Of a stretch of 64,000 nt of DNA, positions 8,726-17,092 are shown one piece after another. The notes beneath the pieces were generated by a model. It was not told the DNA's origin. It ran no database searches and saw only the letters and a program-made list of their open reading frames with translations. Numbering within the stretch: the stretch's first letter is position 1; each line of letters opens with the position of its first letter. This DNA comes from Stenotrophomonas africana (GTDB lineage Bacteria; Pseudomonadota; Gammaproteobacteria; Xanthomonadales; Xanthomonadaceae), in assembly GCF_013004645.1 (NCBI RefSeq), contig NZ_JABEME010000003.1:310001-374000 (forward strand), read 5' to 3'. The position numbers were made by a program, and so were the translations under genes.

Positions 8726-10471
8726 TCAGAAGCCGGTATTGAACTCCAGCTGGAACACGTCGATCGACAGCGGCGCGCCGGACACTTCCTTGGCCGCCAT
8801 CCACTTGCCGCTGATCCAGCTGCGCGCGTCCAGCGCGTAGGCACCGCCCACGTAGTAGCCGCGGGCGTTGGTGCCGCCGAGGTGGAAGTTCGGATCGTTG
8901 TAGGCGTCGGGCAGCGCATCGGCCTCGATGTGCTTGTAGCCCAGCAACGCCTGCCACTGGCCCTTCTCCTTCAGCTCGGTGGCACCGAAGGTGGCCTGCA
9001 CCATCCACGCCGTGTCACCGCTGCGGAAGGTATCGATGCTGGCGGTGCCGCCGGCGCCGTAGTTGTTGACGATGCCGTTGTTGGCGCGGCTGAACATGGC
9101 CTGCTTGTCGTAGGCCAGGTTGCGGATGTAGTCGCCGTCCAGGCGCAGGCCGATGCCCTGTGCCAGCTGCGTATCCCAGCGCAGGTTCAGCGTGGCCAGG
9201 CGGAAGGCCGAGGCCAGGCCGACGTACTGCGGGGTGGGCGTATTGGCCGGATCCAGCGGGTTGCGCGCGATGTCGCGGATCAGCATCAGGGTGTTGCCCT
9301 TCTGCATGAACGCCGGGCGCGACCAGTCGGTGTCGCAGCCCACCGCGCCCGCATACAGCGCGCACGGCGAGGACAGGCGGCCGCTGATGTTCTTGAAGTC
9401 GTAGTAGCCCAATGCAGCGCGCAACGCATTCTCGTCGTTGAAGCGCCAGTTCACGCCCACCTGGGCACCGGACAGCCACTTGTTCTCGTTCGGAGTCTTG
9501 ACCTTGCTCTGGCTCGGCGAGCTGTCGGAGGTGTACTCCAGCGGCACCACCGCAAGGTTGCCGAACAGGTCGAGATCTCCCCCGTTGAAGTCGTATTTCA
9601 GGTTGGTGGCCAGGCCGTCGAAGTTCAGGTCATTGGAGAACAGCGTATCGCTGGTCCAGAACGGATTGCCGAAGCGGCCGCCACGCACCGTCACCCAGTC
9701 GGCCGGGCTGTAGGCCAGCCATGCCTGGTCCAGCCATACATCCTTCTTGCTCAGGCCGCCACCCAGCTGTTCGGTGGTCGACACCGGGCCATTGCTGCTG
9801 CCGCTGGCCAGGCGCACGCCGGCCGTGGTGTGCTGGCCGATGGTGGCCTCGATACCCAGGCGCGCGCGGATGCGCCACAGGTTGCGGCGGTCCTGGCGGG
9901 AGTTCAGCAGCGGCGGCAGCTGCAGGTTGGTGTTGGTGTTGGTGTCGAAGCCGTTGCCGGAATTGATCGACGACCAGGTGCTCACGATGTCGCTGTTGCG
10001 TTCGGAGAAGAAGCGCGACTCGCTGCGCACGCGCATGTCACCGGTGACCTTGATGCGCTTGGTCCACTCAGCCACTTCGTTCGGTGCCGCCCAGCCCTCG
10101 GACCTGGCCTGCGCCATCACATCCTGGCGCACTTCGTCACGAATGCCGTCGCGCACGCTCTGCGGCACGTAGGGCACGCGCACGTCGCCGGCTTCCAGGG
10201 CCACGCCACCACTGGCGGCCGAAGGTGCGGTGGTCGCGGTGCGCGATGCGGCCGCTGCTTCAGCCTCGGCCTGCACCAGCAATGCCTGGCCGTCTTCGGG
10301 CTTCAGCGCGCCACTGGCGATCAGGCCCTTGATCAGCTTGACCATGGTGGTTTCTGCGGCCATCGCACCGGCCGGGGCGGCCAGGCTGAGCAGCACAGCG
10401 CAGCACAGCAGCGCCCGTCGGGCCGGCCGCGGGCGGCGGGAGTCGGTTCGTGCGCGGACGTGGTCGTTCAT
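8726..10471 (-). CDS. Putative porin linked to the ExbBD/TonB cluster
   Basis: This is a predicted outer-membrane beta-barrel of about 581 residues, resembling the Porin_5 family. It has an N-terminal signal peptide (ALLCCAVLLSLAAPAGAMA), then a charged helical stretch rich in alanine and glutamate. Many alternating-hydrophobicity strands follow (MRVRSESRFF, LWRIRARLGIEA, GLRLDGDYIRNLAYD), and the protein ends in F (QLEFNTGF), as barrel proteins do. ATG 10471 and 10483 are both possible; neither has a strong ribosome site. It is the last gene of the FhaC-DUF2341/ExbB-ExbD-TonB run. It could be the barrel that this TonB system acts on, though no TonB box was identified. Confidence 0.85.
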   Translation of the reverse strand: MNDHVRARTDSRRPRPARRALLCCAVLLSLAAPAGAMAAETTMVKLIKGLIASGALKPEDGQALLVQAEAEAAAASRTATTAPSAASGGVALEAGDVRVPYVPQSVRDGIRDEVRQDVMAQARSEGWAAPNEVAEWTKRIKVTGDMRVRSESRFFSERNSDIVSTWSSINSGNGFDTNTNTNLQLPPLLNSRQDRRNLWRIRARLGIEATIGQHTTAGVRLASGSSNGPVSTTEQLGGGLSKKDVWLDQAWLAYSPADWVTVRGGRFGNPFWTSDTLFSNDLNFDGLATNLKYDFNGGDLDLFGNLAVVPLEYTSDSSPSQSKVKTPNENKWLSGAQVGVNWRFNDENALRAALGYYDFKNISGRLSSPCALYAGAVGCDTDWSRPAFMQKGNTLMLIRDIARNPLDPANTPTPQYVGLASAFRLATLNLRWDTQLAQGIGLRLDGDYIRNLAYDKQAMFSRANNGIVNNYGAGGTASIDTFRSGDTAWMVQATFGATELKEKGQWQALLGYKHIEADALPDAYNDPNFHLGGTNARGYYVGGAYALDARSWISGKWMAAKEVSGAPLSIDVFQLEFNTGF

Positions 10472-10513
10472 CACGGTTCTCATCGAAAGAAGGGAAATCA
10501 CGGAGGTCGGGAA

Positions 10514-11215
10514 TCAGGCCCCGGGCCGGCGGCCCTGGATCAGCACGCGGGCGGGGAAATCGAGCGACGGCGGCGGTGCCTGGTCGACCTTGCCGATGCG
10601 TCGCAGCGCATCGAGCACGGCCGCGTCGGCCTCCTCGTTGCCACTGCCGCGCACCAGCTCGACCTTTTCCAGGCGGCCATCGTTGGACAGCCACACGTTC
10701 ACCTGCAGCTGGAACGCCAGGCGCTTGACCTTGTCGTCGCGCGAGATCGCCTGCTGCATCAGATAGCCGAGGTAGCGCCCATAGGTGGCATTGCCGGCGC
10801 CGCCACGGCCGACGCCGGACGAACCGCCACCACTGCCGGACTGGATGCCGAAGTTGTCACCACCGGCCTGCGCATCGGCGTTCATCGTTACCGGGTCGGC
10901 GTTGTCCGGGGTCGGGGTCGGCTCTTCTGCCGGCGTCGGCTGATCCAGCGGCTCCGGCTCGGGAATGGTCTCTTCCGGCGGCGTTTCCGGTTCCGGCGGC
11001 TTTTCCGGTGGCGGCGGGGGCGGCGGAGGGGGCGGTGGCAGCGCCAGCATCGGCGGCTGCACCACCGGCCGGCGGGTGCTGGCGGTGTCCTTGAACAGCA
11101 TCCACCACACGGCGATGCCGAGCACCAGCAACGCGGCCAGCACCAGCGCGACGGTCACCAGCAACGGGCGACCGCGCATGCCGGGCTCCGGCCGAGGGGG
11201 TTGATGGGCCGTCAT
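10514..11215 (-). CDS. TonB-family energy transducer
   Basis: This 233-residue protein has TonB architecture: a cytoplasmic start, one membrane helix at about 18-42, and a periplasmic proline-rich stretch at about 50-110 with an 11-proline run. A glycine-rich linker follows, then a C-terminal TonB_C-like domain at about 145-233 (AFQLQVNVWLSNDGRLEKVELV). It would carry energy from the ExbB/ExbD motor to an outer-membrane protein. It lies 3 bp after exbD and 42 bp before the porin-like gene. Its sequence is not that of the housekeeping TonB, so it is probably a private transducer for this locus. Confidence 0.88.
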   Translation of the reverse strand: MTAHQPPRPEPGMRGRPLLVTVALVLAALLVLGIAVWWMLFKDTASTRRPVVQPPMLALPPPPPPPPPPPEKPPEPETPPEETIPEPEPLDQPTPAEEPTPTPDNADPVTMNADAQAGGDNFGIQSGSGGGSSGVGRGGAGNATYGRYLGYLMQQAISRDDKVKRLAFQLQVNVWLSNDGRLEKVELVRGSGNEEADAAVLDALRRIGKVDQAPPPSLDFPARVLIQGRRPGA

Positions 11216-11218
11216 GCC

Positions 11219-11632
11219 TCAGCCCTGCGCCTTGCCGGTGACCAAGCCGACCTGGGCCAGCTCCAGCCGCCGCAGCAGGTCCAGCACCTCGACCACGCGG
11301 GCGTACTGCACCTGCGCATCACCGCGCACGATCACCGGGAAATCCGGCGTGGTCGCGCGCTCGGTGCGCAGGCGGTCTTCCAGCTCGGCCATCGTCACCG
11401 GGTAGGCATCCAGGAACACCTGGCCACTGGGGTCGATGGTGATCGCCTTGGTCTTCGGCTTCTCCAGCGCGACGCTGTTGCTGGCCTTCGGCAGGTTGAC
11501 CTCGATGCCGGGTATGGAGGCGTTGCTGGTCAGGATGAAGATCACCAGCACCACCAGCAGCACGTCGACGAAAGGCGTCACGTTGATGCCCTTCTCGCGC
11601 TTCTTGATGCCGAACTTCGCCTTCTGGCCCAT
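11219..11632 (-). CDS. exbD: ExbD-type proton-channel subunit
   Basis: ExbD/TolR-family inner-membrane protein of 137 residues. A single membrane helix lies at about 20-38 (INVTPFVDVLLVVLVIFIL) and carries the conserved aspartate D23 required for proton flow. The periplasmic domain follows (VNLPKASN, ITIDPSGQVFLD, VIVRGDAQVQYARVVEVLD). ATG 11632 gives the standard family start. It lies 10 bp after the DUF2341-ExbB gene and 3 bp before the TonB-like gene. Confidence 0.95.
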   Translation of the reverse strand: MGQKAKFGIKKREKGINVTPFVDVLLVVLVIFILTSNASIPGIEVNLPKASNSVALEKPKTKAITIDPSGQVFLDAYPVTMAELEDRLRTERATTPDFPVIVRGDAQVQYARVVEVLDLLRRLELAQVGLVTGKAQG

Positions 11633-11642
11633 GGCGCGCCCC

Positions 11643-13427
11643 TCAGCCCTGGACCGCGGCCGGGCCGCGCCCGTCCTGCTCTTCGGCCAGGCGTGCGGCG
11701 AACTCGTCGATGAACACCGCCATGTCCGCGCCGATCGCCTCGGCACGCGCGCCCAGGTAGTTGTAGCCGAACAGCGCCGGGATCGCGACACCAAGGCCGG
11801 CGGCGGTACACAGCAGCGCCGCGGCCATGCCCGGTGCCACCGAATTGATGTCCACCGCGCCGGCCATCGCCGCCACCACGAACACCAGCATGATGCCGAT
11901 CACGGTACCGAACAGGCCCACGTATGGCGCGCCTTCGATGGTGGTCGACAGCCAGTTCATGCGCCGCGCCATCGCCTCCTGCTCGCGCACCATCACCGCG
12001 TCCATCGAGGCGCGGATCGCCGCAATGGTGGCGCCACTGAGGTAACCACTGTTGCCGTCGCGCTGGTGGCGCTGCTGCATTTCATCGATGGCCACCTGGT
12101 AGATGCGCCACAGCGAACCTTCATGCATCGCGGTCGGTGCCTTGCCCTGGCGGTCCATGTCGGACAGGGTGCGCAGCGGCACGCCGGACAGCTTGCCGAA
12201 GCTCTCGGTGAACACCGCATTGGCCTTGCTGGTACGGCCGAAGTGGCGCCCCTTGGCGATCATGATCGCCCACGACAGCAGCATCATCAGGCCGAGGATG
12301 GCGACCACCACCCAGGCGTCGAACGGCATCGCCTTGAGGATGAAGGCGAAGTGGCTCTGCCCGGCCGACTGCTCGTCGGCGCCGTAGCTGATCAGGCGCG
12401 AATCGGCGCCCTGTGCGGTGGCATCGGCCAGCAGCAGTGCCGCCGGCCGTGCCACGCGCGAGATACGCAGCTCATCCAGTGCGCCCTCGAAATTGGCCAG
12501 CGGCTGCACCGCGCCCGGCGCATCGGCGCCCACCACCGGCGCGGTGGTCAGCGCCGGCAGCTCGCCGCTCAGCTGGGCGACCACGCGCCCATTGAGGTAC
12601 AGCTGCAGAGCGCCCTTCTCCGCAGTCAGCGCAACGTGGGCCCACTGCCCTTCCGGAATCGGCTGCGCCGGCGTGCTGCGCTGGCCATTGAGCTGCACGA
12701 ACGGCACACGGTTCTCGATGCCCAGCACCAGCTCGGACGCGCCGTCGCGACGGGCGTAGATCGCCTGAGCCGCATTGTTGCTGCCCGGCTTGATCCAGGC
12801 CGAAACGGTGAGCGGCGCGCCCCCCTCCTGTGCGAGCGATGCGCTGGCCGGCAGCGGCAGCGGGCCTGCGCCCAGCTGAACGCCGCGGCCGATCACCGAG
12901 CCTTCGGACGGCGGCGCCACGGCACCGGCGTTGTTGCCATAGGCGGTGGTGTCGCGTGCCGGCGCGTTGGCCTCGGCAAAGTGGTAGACCAGCGTGTAGT
13001 CCGGGTCGAACACCTGCTGGCCATTGCCGCTGGCCGGGGCCTTCTCGTTGCCGTAGTACATCCAGATCGTCTGCGGTGCGGCGGAGCTGACTGCCGGCAC
13101 GTCCACCCAGACCAGGGCCAGCCCCAGCTTGGGATCGAACTGTTCGATCTGGTGGGCCAGCACGGTACGCCCATCACCCGAGACAAAGCGCAGGTCGTTG
13201 CCCGCGTCCTGGGTGCCGTCAAAAGCGAAGTTGCCGGTATGCAGGCGCAGCAGCAGCGGCGTGCGCCCCGGGTCACCGGCAAGGCCCGCGCCCTGCGGGC
13301 CGGCGTCGACGGTGATCGGCTTGCGGTACTTCCATTCGGCCTGCCACCAATTGGCATCGGCCGCAGCAGCAGGCAACGCAACCAGCGCGGCCAGCAGCAG
13401 CAACACTCGGGAAAGCAAACGGTCCAT
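11643..13427 (-). CDS. DUF2341 / LamG-like domain fused to ExbB (MotA/TolQ/ExbB)
   Basis: This 594-residue fusion has an N-terminal signal-like helix, then a periplasmic DUF2341 domain at about 20-150 (WKYRKPITVDAG, TIWMYYGNEKA). A LamG/concanavalin-like sandwich follows at about 170-335 (LTVSAWIKPGSNN, GALDELRISRVAR). The C-terminal ExbB proton channel covers about 360-594, with three membrane helices (MPFDAWVVVAILGLMMLLS, YVGLFGTVIGIMLVFVVAAM, MAAALLCTAAGLGVAIPALF). The channel part would drive TonB through ExbD. The sandwich domains may bind a carbohydrate or exoprotein in the periplasm, which is inference. I chose ATG 13427 because GGAG lies 9 nt upstream. It sits 38 bp after the FhaC-like gene. 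Confidence 0.92.
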   Translation of the reverse strand: MDRLLSRVLLLLAALVALPAAAADANWWQAEWKYRKPITVDAGPQGAGLAGDPGRTPLLLRLHTGNFAFDGTQDAGNDLRFVSGDGRTVLAHQIEQFDPKLGLALVWVDVPAVSSAAPQTIWMYYGNEKAPASGNGQQVFDPDYTLVYHFAEANAPARDTTAYGNNAGAVAPPSEGSVIGRGVQLGAGPLPLPASASLAQEGGAPLTVSAWIKPGSNNAAQAIYARRDGASELVLGIENRVPFVQLNGQRSTPAQPIPEGQWAHVALTAEKGALQLYLNGRVVAQLSGELPALTTAPVVGADAPGAVQPLANFEGALDELRISRVARPAALLLADATAQGADSRLISYGADEQSAGQSHFAFILKAMPFDAWVVVAILGLMMLLSWAIMIAKGRHFGRTSKANAVFTESFGKLSGVPLRTLSDMDRQGKAPTAMHEGSLWRIYQVAIDEMQQRHQRDGNSGYLSGATIAAIRASMDAVMVREQEAMARRMNWLSTTIEGAPYVGLFGTVIGIMLVFVVAAMAGAVDINSVAPGMAAALLCTAAGLGVAIPALFGYNYLGARAEAIGADMAVFIDEFAARLAEEQDGRGPAAVQG

Positions 13428-13465
13428 GCGAAGGGTCTCCGGAGAACGCATGTTCAAGGGAAGGG

Positions 13466-15091
13466 TCAGTAACTGGTGCTGATGTTGAAATGCAGGCGCG
13501 GATCGTCCTTGCGCGTGACCGGGCCATCGGCGTAGGGCCAGGCATAGTCCAGGCGCAGTTGCAGGTGTTCGCCCAGGCGCAGCTGTGCGCCCAGGCCGAC
13601 CGAGGCCAGGTTGTACTTGTCACGCTGTTCGGGCAGCGGCTGGCGCAGACGCAGGTAGGCCGCGTCGGCAAAGCTGTAGACGCGCAGATCGGTACCGCTC
13701 CACAGCGACCATGCCGGGGTACGCCATTCCAGGCTGGCCAGGCCGCCGTAATCACCGATCGCTTCGGCCGACAGGTAGCCACGCACGGTGTACATGCCAC
13801 CGGCGGCGAACTGCTCGGCCGACACCAGCGGCGCATCGGTCACCTGCAACGACCCGCGTGCATACCACTGCCAGTCGCTGCCGAAGGTATGCGTGTTGGC
13901 GACGTCCGCCTTGAACGCGACGAAGCTGGGGTCCGCCCAGTAGCGCTTCTGCCCGAACCCCAAGGCATCGCTGCCATAGCCGAACAGGCGGCGGGTACCG
14001 GCCACCAGCTGGGTGTTGATGCTCAACTGATCCTGCTCGCCCTGGCGCACGCCGACAAACCCCAAGGTGATCGGCGCGTACTTCAGCGGTGTCTTCAGGC
14101 TGTCCTTGCCCATCTGCGTGTCTTCCTCGGTGTCCTTGAAATCCACACCGAGGCTGAGCTGGCGCCACCACTGGCTGCTGCCGGCAAGGCGGTAGTTGAG
14201 CTTGAGGCCGATCGAATGGCCGTTCCCGATCACATTGGTACCGGTGCCGGTACCGACCTGCCCGCCGGCATTCAACACGCGGCTGTCGGACGTGTAGCCG
14301 GACGCTTCCAGGCTCCACGGCGTGCCTTCGAACGGCATCGTGTACGAGGCCGAGAACACCTTGGCCTGCTTTGTATCTTCCGGCGCCATGTACACGCTGA
14401 GGGTGGCGCTGTGCCCGCGCTTCCACAGGTTGTCGTAGGCCAGCGACGCACTCAGGCGCAGCTTCTCGGTGTCGGCGCTGTGGTCGTTGTTGAGTGACGC
14501 ACTGGCACGCCACGGCGACTTCTCTTCGACCTGCAGGTCCACATCCATCGTGCCCGGCGCCTGGCCCTCGCGCACCAGCGGCATCACCTGGCGGCGCCCG
14601 CCCTCGTTCAGCGCAGTCAGTTCCTTCTGCGCCTGGTCGAAGTCCGGCACCTTGCCTTCCGCCAGCGCCGGCACGCGTTCGCGGATGCGCTCGGGCGATT
14701 CGTGCTTGGTCCCCACAACCCGCAGCTGGCCGATCGGCGTCTGCTGCACTTTCAGCAGCACCACGCCGCCACTGACCTGCTGCTCGGGCAGCTCCACGTA
14801 GACCGACTGGTAGCCCGCCTGCTGGTACAGCGCATTGACAGCGTCGCGTGCCTTCTCGACATCGGCCAGAGTCCTTGCCGGGCCGAGGAACGGCTCCACC
14901 GCGCGCTCGATCTGGCGCGGATCGAGCACGGTGTTGCCGCGCACGATGTATTCATTGATGTTCACGCTGGGGGCAGGCGCCGCCTCCTGCGCTAACAATG
15001 GCAGCGGCATCGCCGCCAGGGCCAGCACCAGTGGATGCAGGCGCAAGGGAAGACGGACGGCTCGGCACGGAACAGGATTCATCGAAGGCAT
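13466..15091 (-). CDS. FhaC/ShlB-type two-partner secretion transporter
   Basis: This TpsB (Omp85-superfamily) barrel exports a filamentous exoprotein across the outer membrane. It has a signal peptide (LVLALAAMPLPLLAQ) and a POTRA_2 domain (INEYIVRGNTVLDPRQIERAVEPFLGP). A second POTRA-like segment follows (TPIGQLRVVGTKHESPERIRERVP), then a 16-strand-type ShlB barrel with the loop-6 motif VRGY at about residue 430. It ends NISTSY, as barrels do. The total is 541 residues, normal for the family. Starts at 15091 and 15082 are both possible; neither has a clear ribosome site. The likely substrate is the giant haemagglutinin-family protein at 18.2-30.6 kb, unusually separated from it by gspC and gspHIJ. 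Confidence 0.93.
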   Translation of the reverse strand: MPSMNPVPCRAVRLPLRLHPLVLALAAMPLPLLAQEAAPAPSVNINEYIVRGNTVLDPRQIERAVEPFLGPARTLADVEKARDAVNALYQQAGYQSVYVELPEQQVSGGVVLLKVQQTPIGQLRVVGTKHESPERIRERVPALAEGKVPDFDQAQKELTALNEGGRRQVMPLVREGQAPGTMDVDLQVEEKSPWRASASLNNDHSADTEKLRLSASLAYDNLWKRGHSATLSVYMAPEDTKQAKVFSASYTMPFEGTPWSLEASGYTSDSRVLNAGGQVGTGTGTNVIGNGHSIGLKLNYRLAGSSQWWRQLSLGVDFKDTEEDTQMGKDSLKTPLKYAPITLGFVGVRQGEQDQLSINTQLVAGTRRLFGYGSDALGFGQKRYWADPSFVAFKADVANTHTFGSDWQWYARGSLQVTDAPLVSAEQFAAGGMYTVRGYLSAEAIGDYGGLASLEWRTPAWSLWSGTDLRVYSFADAAYLRLRQPLPEQRDKYNLASVGLGAQLRLGEHLQLRLDYAWPYADGPVTRKDDPRLHFNISTSY

Positions 15092-15283
15092 CGCGTCGTA
15101 TCGAAGGGAGTGGACAGGGAGCGGCGCGTGGGTCTACCAACAGGACGTGTACGTCGCGTCAAAGCCGCCAACAGTTTTGTGACAGCACTGTCATCTTTTG
15201 AAAGCGGCAGAACGCTCGCTGGCGGACCCCGCCTTCGCCACACGTCTTCATTGCAGAACGTCGATTGCTGCGGGAGATCCGAG

Positions 15284-15616
15284 ATGCGTGAATCGTTGAT
15301 GGCGGGCCTGCGCGCTGCCCTCACCCTTGCGCTGCTGGTGTTGTCCCCGGCGCGCGCTGACGAGACGAAGAAGCAGGAAGACGCCGCGCCCTGCATCGAA
15401 GTACAGGTCAATGGCGAGCGCATTCCGGCGTGGGACTGCCTGCAGCGCAAACTTGCGCCGGCATCGAAAGCGGCGAAATCACCGGCGCTCCCCGAGGCCG
15501 AACGGCTGATGCGGCAGCCCGGCAACCAGCTGATGCAGTACAACCTGGAAGGCACACGACAGCGCATGGGCGATGCCTTTGGTCGTTCGGTGGTACCGCA
15601 GCGTCCGGCGCGCTGA
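15284..15616 (+). CDS. Small secreted protein of unknown function
   Basis: This 110-residue protein is not recognised. A signal peptide covers about residues 1-25 (LRAALTLALLVLSPARA). The mature part is polar and has two cysteines (APCIEVQVNGERIPAWDC) that could form a disulfide. It ends in a basic stretch. GGGAG lies 7 nt before ATG 15284. It is divergent from the FhaC-like gene and convergent with gspC. A role in either secretion system is possible only by position. Confidence 0.8.
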   Translation: MRESLMAGLRAALTLALLVLSPARADETKKQEDAAPCIEVQVNGERIPAWDCLQRKLAPASKAAKSPALPEAERLMRQPGNQLMQYNLEGTRQRMGDAFGRSVVPQRPAR

Positions 15617-15628
15617 GCCCATGCCTCT

Positions 15629-15710
15629 GTAGAGCCGAGCCCACGCTCGGCTGCTCCTGCACACCTTTCAACAGCCATGCAAAGGCAGCCGAGCGCGGGC
15701 TCGGCTCTAC
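15629..15710. repeat. Inverted pair of SMAG (GTAG) REP elements
   Basis: Two REP copies face each other. At 15629-15652 the order is GTAG, AGCCGAGC, CCAC loop, GCTCGGCT. At 15687-15710 it is AGCCGAGC, loop, GCTCGGCT, CTAC. Each can fold alone and the pair can fold as a long stem. They lie between the convergent secreted-protein gene and gspC, where they probably end both transcripts. The right-hand GTAG also supplies the gspC stop codon. Confidence 0.85.
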
Positions 15711-16183
15711 AGAGCGCCGCCCTGCCGAGCGGCCGGCACGATGCCATCGCCTGGCAACGGCGGCAGCTCAGGCACCGGCAGGCTGCGCGATTGCCCGGCC
15801 TGGTTCAATTCGACCGCGCTGGCACTGATGCTGGTCAGCACCGTGCAGGGTCCGAGTCGTTGGCCGGGCGCATACGCTTCCGCCGGGCGTCCATCCACCG
15901 AAAGCAGGGCCAAAGGCGCGTGGTCACCAGCCAGCACGCCCAGCACCACCACCTCGGTCTGCACCGCACCGGGGGACAGCAGCTGCACCAGAGGCAGGCT
16001 GGCCACTGCATCGAACATCGGCCGCACCGGCGCCTCGGCTTTCGCTTCGCTGGCCGTAGCCGCTGGCGCCACCGCAGACAGGGTGACGCTCCAATAGGCC
16101 ACCACGGCCAGCAGCAGCGCCGCCGCCAGCAGGGTCAACATTCGATTGCGATCCCAGCGCCTGCCATCCATGTTCCGCACCAT
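15707..16183 (-). CDS. gspC: Type II secretion protein GspC (no PDZ domain)
   Basis: This inner-membrane linker connects the type II secretion platform to the secretin. It has a short cytoplasmic start, a membrane helix at about 15-36 (MLTLLAAALLLAVVAYWSVT), and a periplasmic HR domain at about 65-140 (VVVLGVLAGDHAPLALLSV, PGQRLGPCTVLTSISASAVEL). The C-terminus ends soon after, so the PDZ or coiled-coil domain of longer GspC proteins is absent, as in XcsC/XpsN-like members. ATG 16183 and 16171 are both plausible. It is divergent from gspH, far from most other gsp genes. Its TAG stop lies inside a REP element. Confidence 0.8.
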   Translation of the reverse strand: MVRNMDGRRWDRNRMLTLLAAALLLAVVAYWSVTLSAVAPAATASEAKAEAPVRPMFDAVASLPLVQLLSPGAVQTEVVVLGVLAGDHAPLALLSVDGRPAEAYAPGQRLGPCTVLTSISASAVELNQAGQSRSLPVPELPPLPGDGIVPAARQGGAL

Positions 16184-16286
16184 CGCCACGTTCGTGTCCG
16201 CCTACGCTAGCAGCTGCGGCTGACGCTTTTGTTTCATCATGCCGGCCTACGCTGGCAGGTATCGACCCGGACAGGAGGCAACGTCG

Positions 16287-16733
16287 ATGCAGCGCGTGCC
16301 GCGTGGCTTCACCCTGCTGGAACTGATGGTTGTGCTGGTGATCATCGGCATCTGCACGGCCGGGATCGGGCTGGGCCTGGGCAGCCTGCTCGACCCGGGC
16401 CGGCAGCTGCGACAGGAAGCCGAGCGGTTGGCGCAGCGCCTGCAGGTGGCGCGCGATGAGGCGCGCATCGATGGCCGCCCGCTGCGTTGGCAGGCCGACG
16501 CCAACGGCTATCGTTTCAGCCGCCGCGAAGGCAGCCGCTGGGTGACCGTTGAACGCGATGATCTGCTGCGCCCGCAGAGGTGGCAGGCGACGGGCATCGC
16601 GGTGCAGCCCGCCAACCCCATTGAGCTGAGCCCGGAGTGGATCGGTATCGCCTGGGAGCTTGGACTGTCGCTGGATGGCCGCAGACTGCGTCTTCGTGAT
16701 GATGGCAGCGGACAGTTGCAGGTCGTGCAATGA
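16287..16733 (+). CDS. gspH: Type II secretion minor pseudopilin GspH
   Basis: This is a minor pseudopilin of 148 residues. It has the prepilin cleavage motif G7-F8-T-L-L-E12, with glutamate at mature position 5, followed by the hydrophobic helix MVVLVIIGICTAGIGLGLG. The rest fits GspH (QRLQVARDEARIDGRPLRW). ATG 16287 places the motif at the usual distance from the start. It overlaps gspI by 4 bp and starts a gspHIJ block that normally lies between gspG and gspK. Confidence 0.92.
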   Translation: MQRVPRGFTLLELMVVLVIIGICTAGIGLGLGSLLDPGRQLRQEAERLAQRLQVARDEARIDGRPLRWQADANGYRFSRREGSRWVTVERDDLLRPQRWQATGIAVQPANPIELSPEWIGIAWELGLSLDGRRLRLRDDGSGQLQVVQ

Positions 16734-17092
16734 AACAGGCGGCGCGCGGATTCACCCTCATCGAAGTGCTGATTGCGTTGGCGATCGTATCGATTGCGCT
16801 GGCAGCGGTGATGCGCTCGGTGGCAGTGGCGACCGACGATCAGTCACGGCTGCGGGATCGCCGCCTGGCACTGATGTGCGCGCAGGACCGCTGGCAGGAA
16901 CTGCGCCTGAGCGGACAGGAACCGCGGGATGCCCGGCAGCGCTGCGTGCAGGGGCGCGGCAGCTTCCTGGTGCTTCAGCATCTGGGCACGGGCAGCGACG
17001 GCCAGCCGCAGCTGGAACTGAGTGTGGTTGCCGAGGATGCTCCGCGGCAGTCGCTGGCGCGAATGCAGTTGCCGTGGACGGCGGCGCAATGA
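16730..17092 (+). CDS. gspI: Type II secretion minor pseudopilin GspI
   Basis: This 120-residue minor pseudopilin initiates the pseudopilus tip with GspJ and GspK. The cleavage motif is G7-F8-T-L-I-E12, followed by the helix VLIALAIVSIALAAVMRSVA. The C-terminal part matches GspI size and pattern (RLALMCAQDRWQELRL). The start overlaps the gspH stop and the stop overlaps the gspJ start (ATGA both times), so translation is probably coupled. Confidence 0.93.
   Translation: MKQAARGFTLIEVLIALAIVSIALAAVMRSVAVATDDQSRLRDRRLALMCAQDRWQELRLSGQEPRDARQRCVQGRGSFLVLQHLGTGSDGQPQLELSVVAEDAPRQSLARMQLPWTAAQ

Noticed and set aside
8882-11713. A plus-strand open frame of about 940 codons opposite the porin, TonB and ExbD genes
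   Set aside because: The minus strand has clear family motifs, membrane helices and tight gene spacing; the plus frame has none.
13428-13457. Starting the DUF2341-ExbB protein at upstream in-frame codons (13457 or 13451)
   Set aside because: The signal-like helix starts right after ATG 13427, which has GGAG 9 nt upstream; the extra residues add nothing recognisable.
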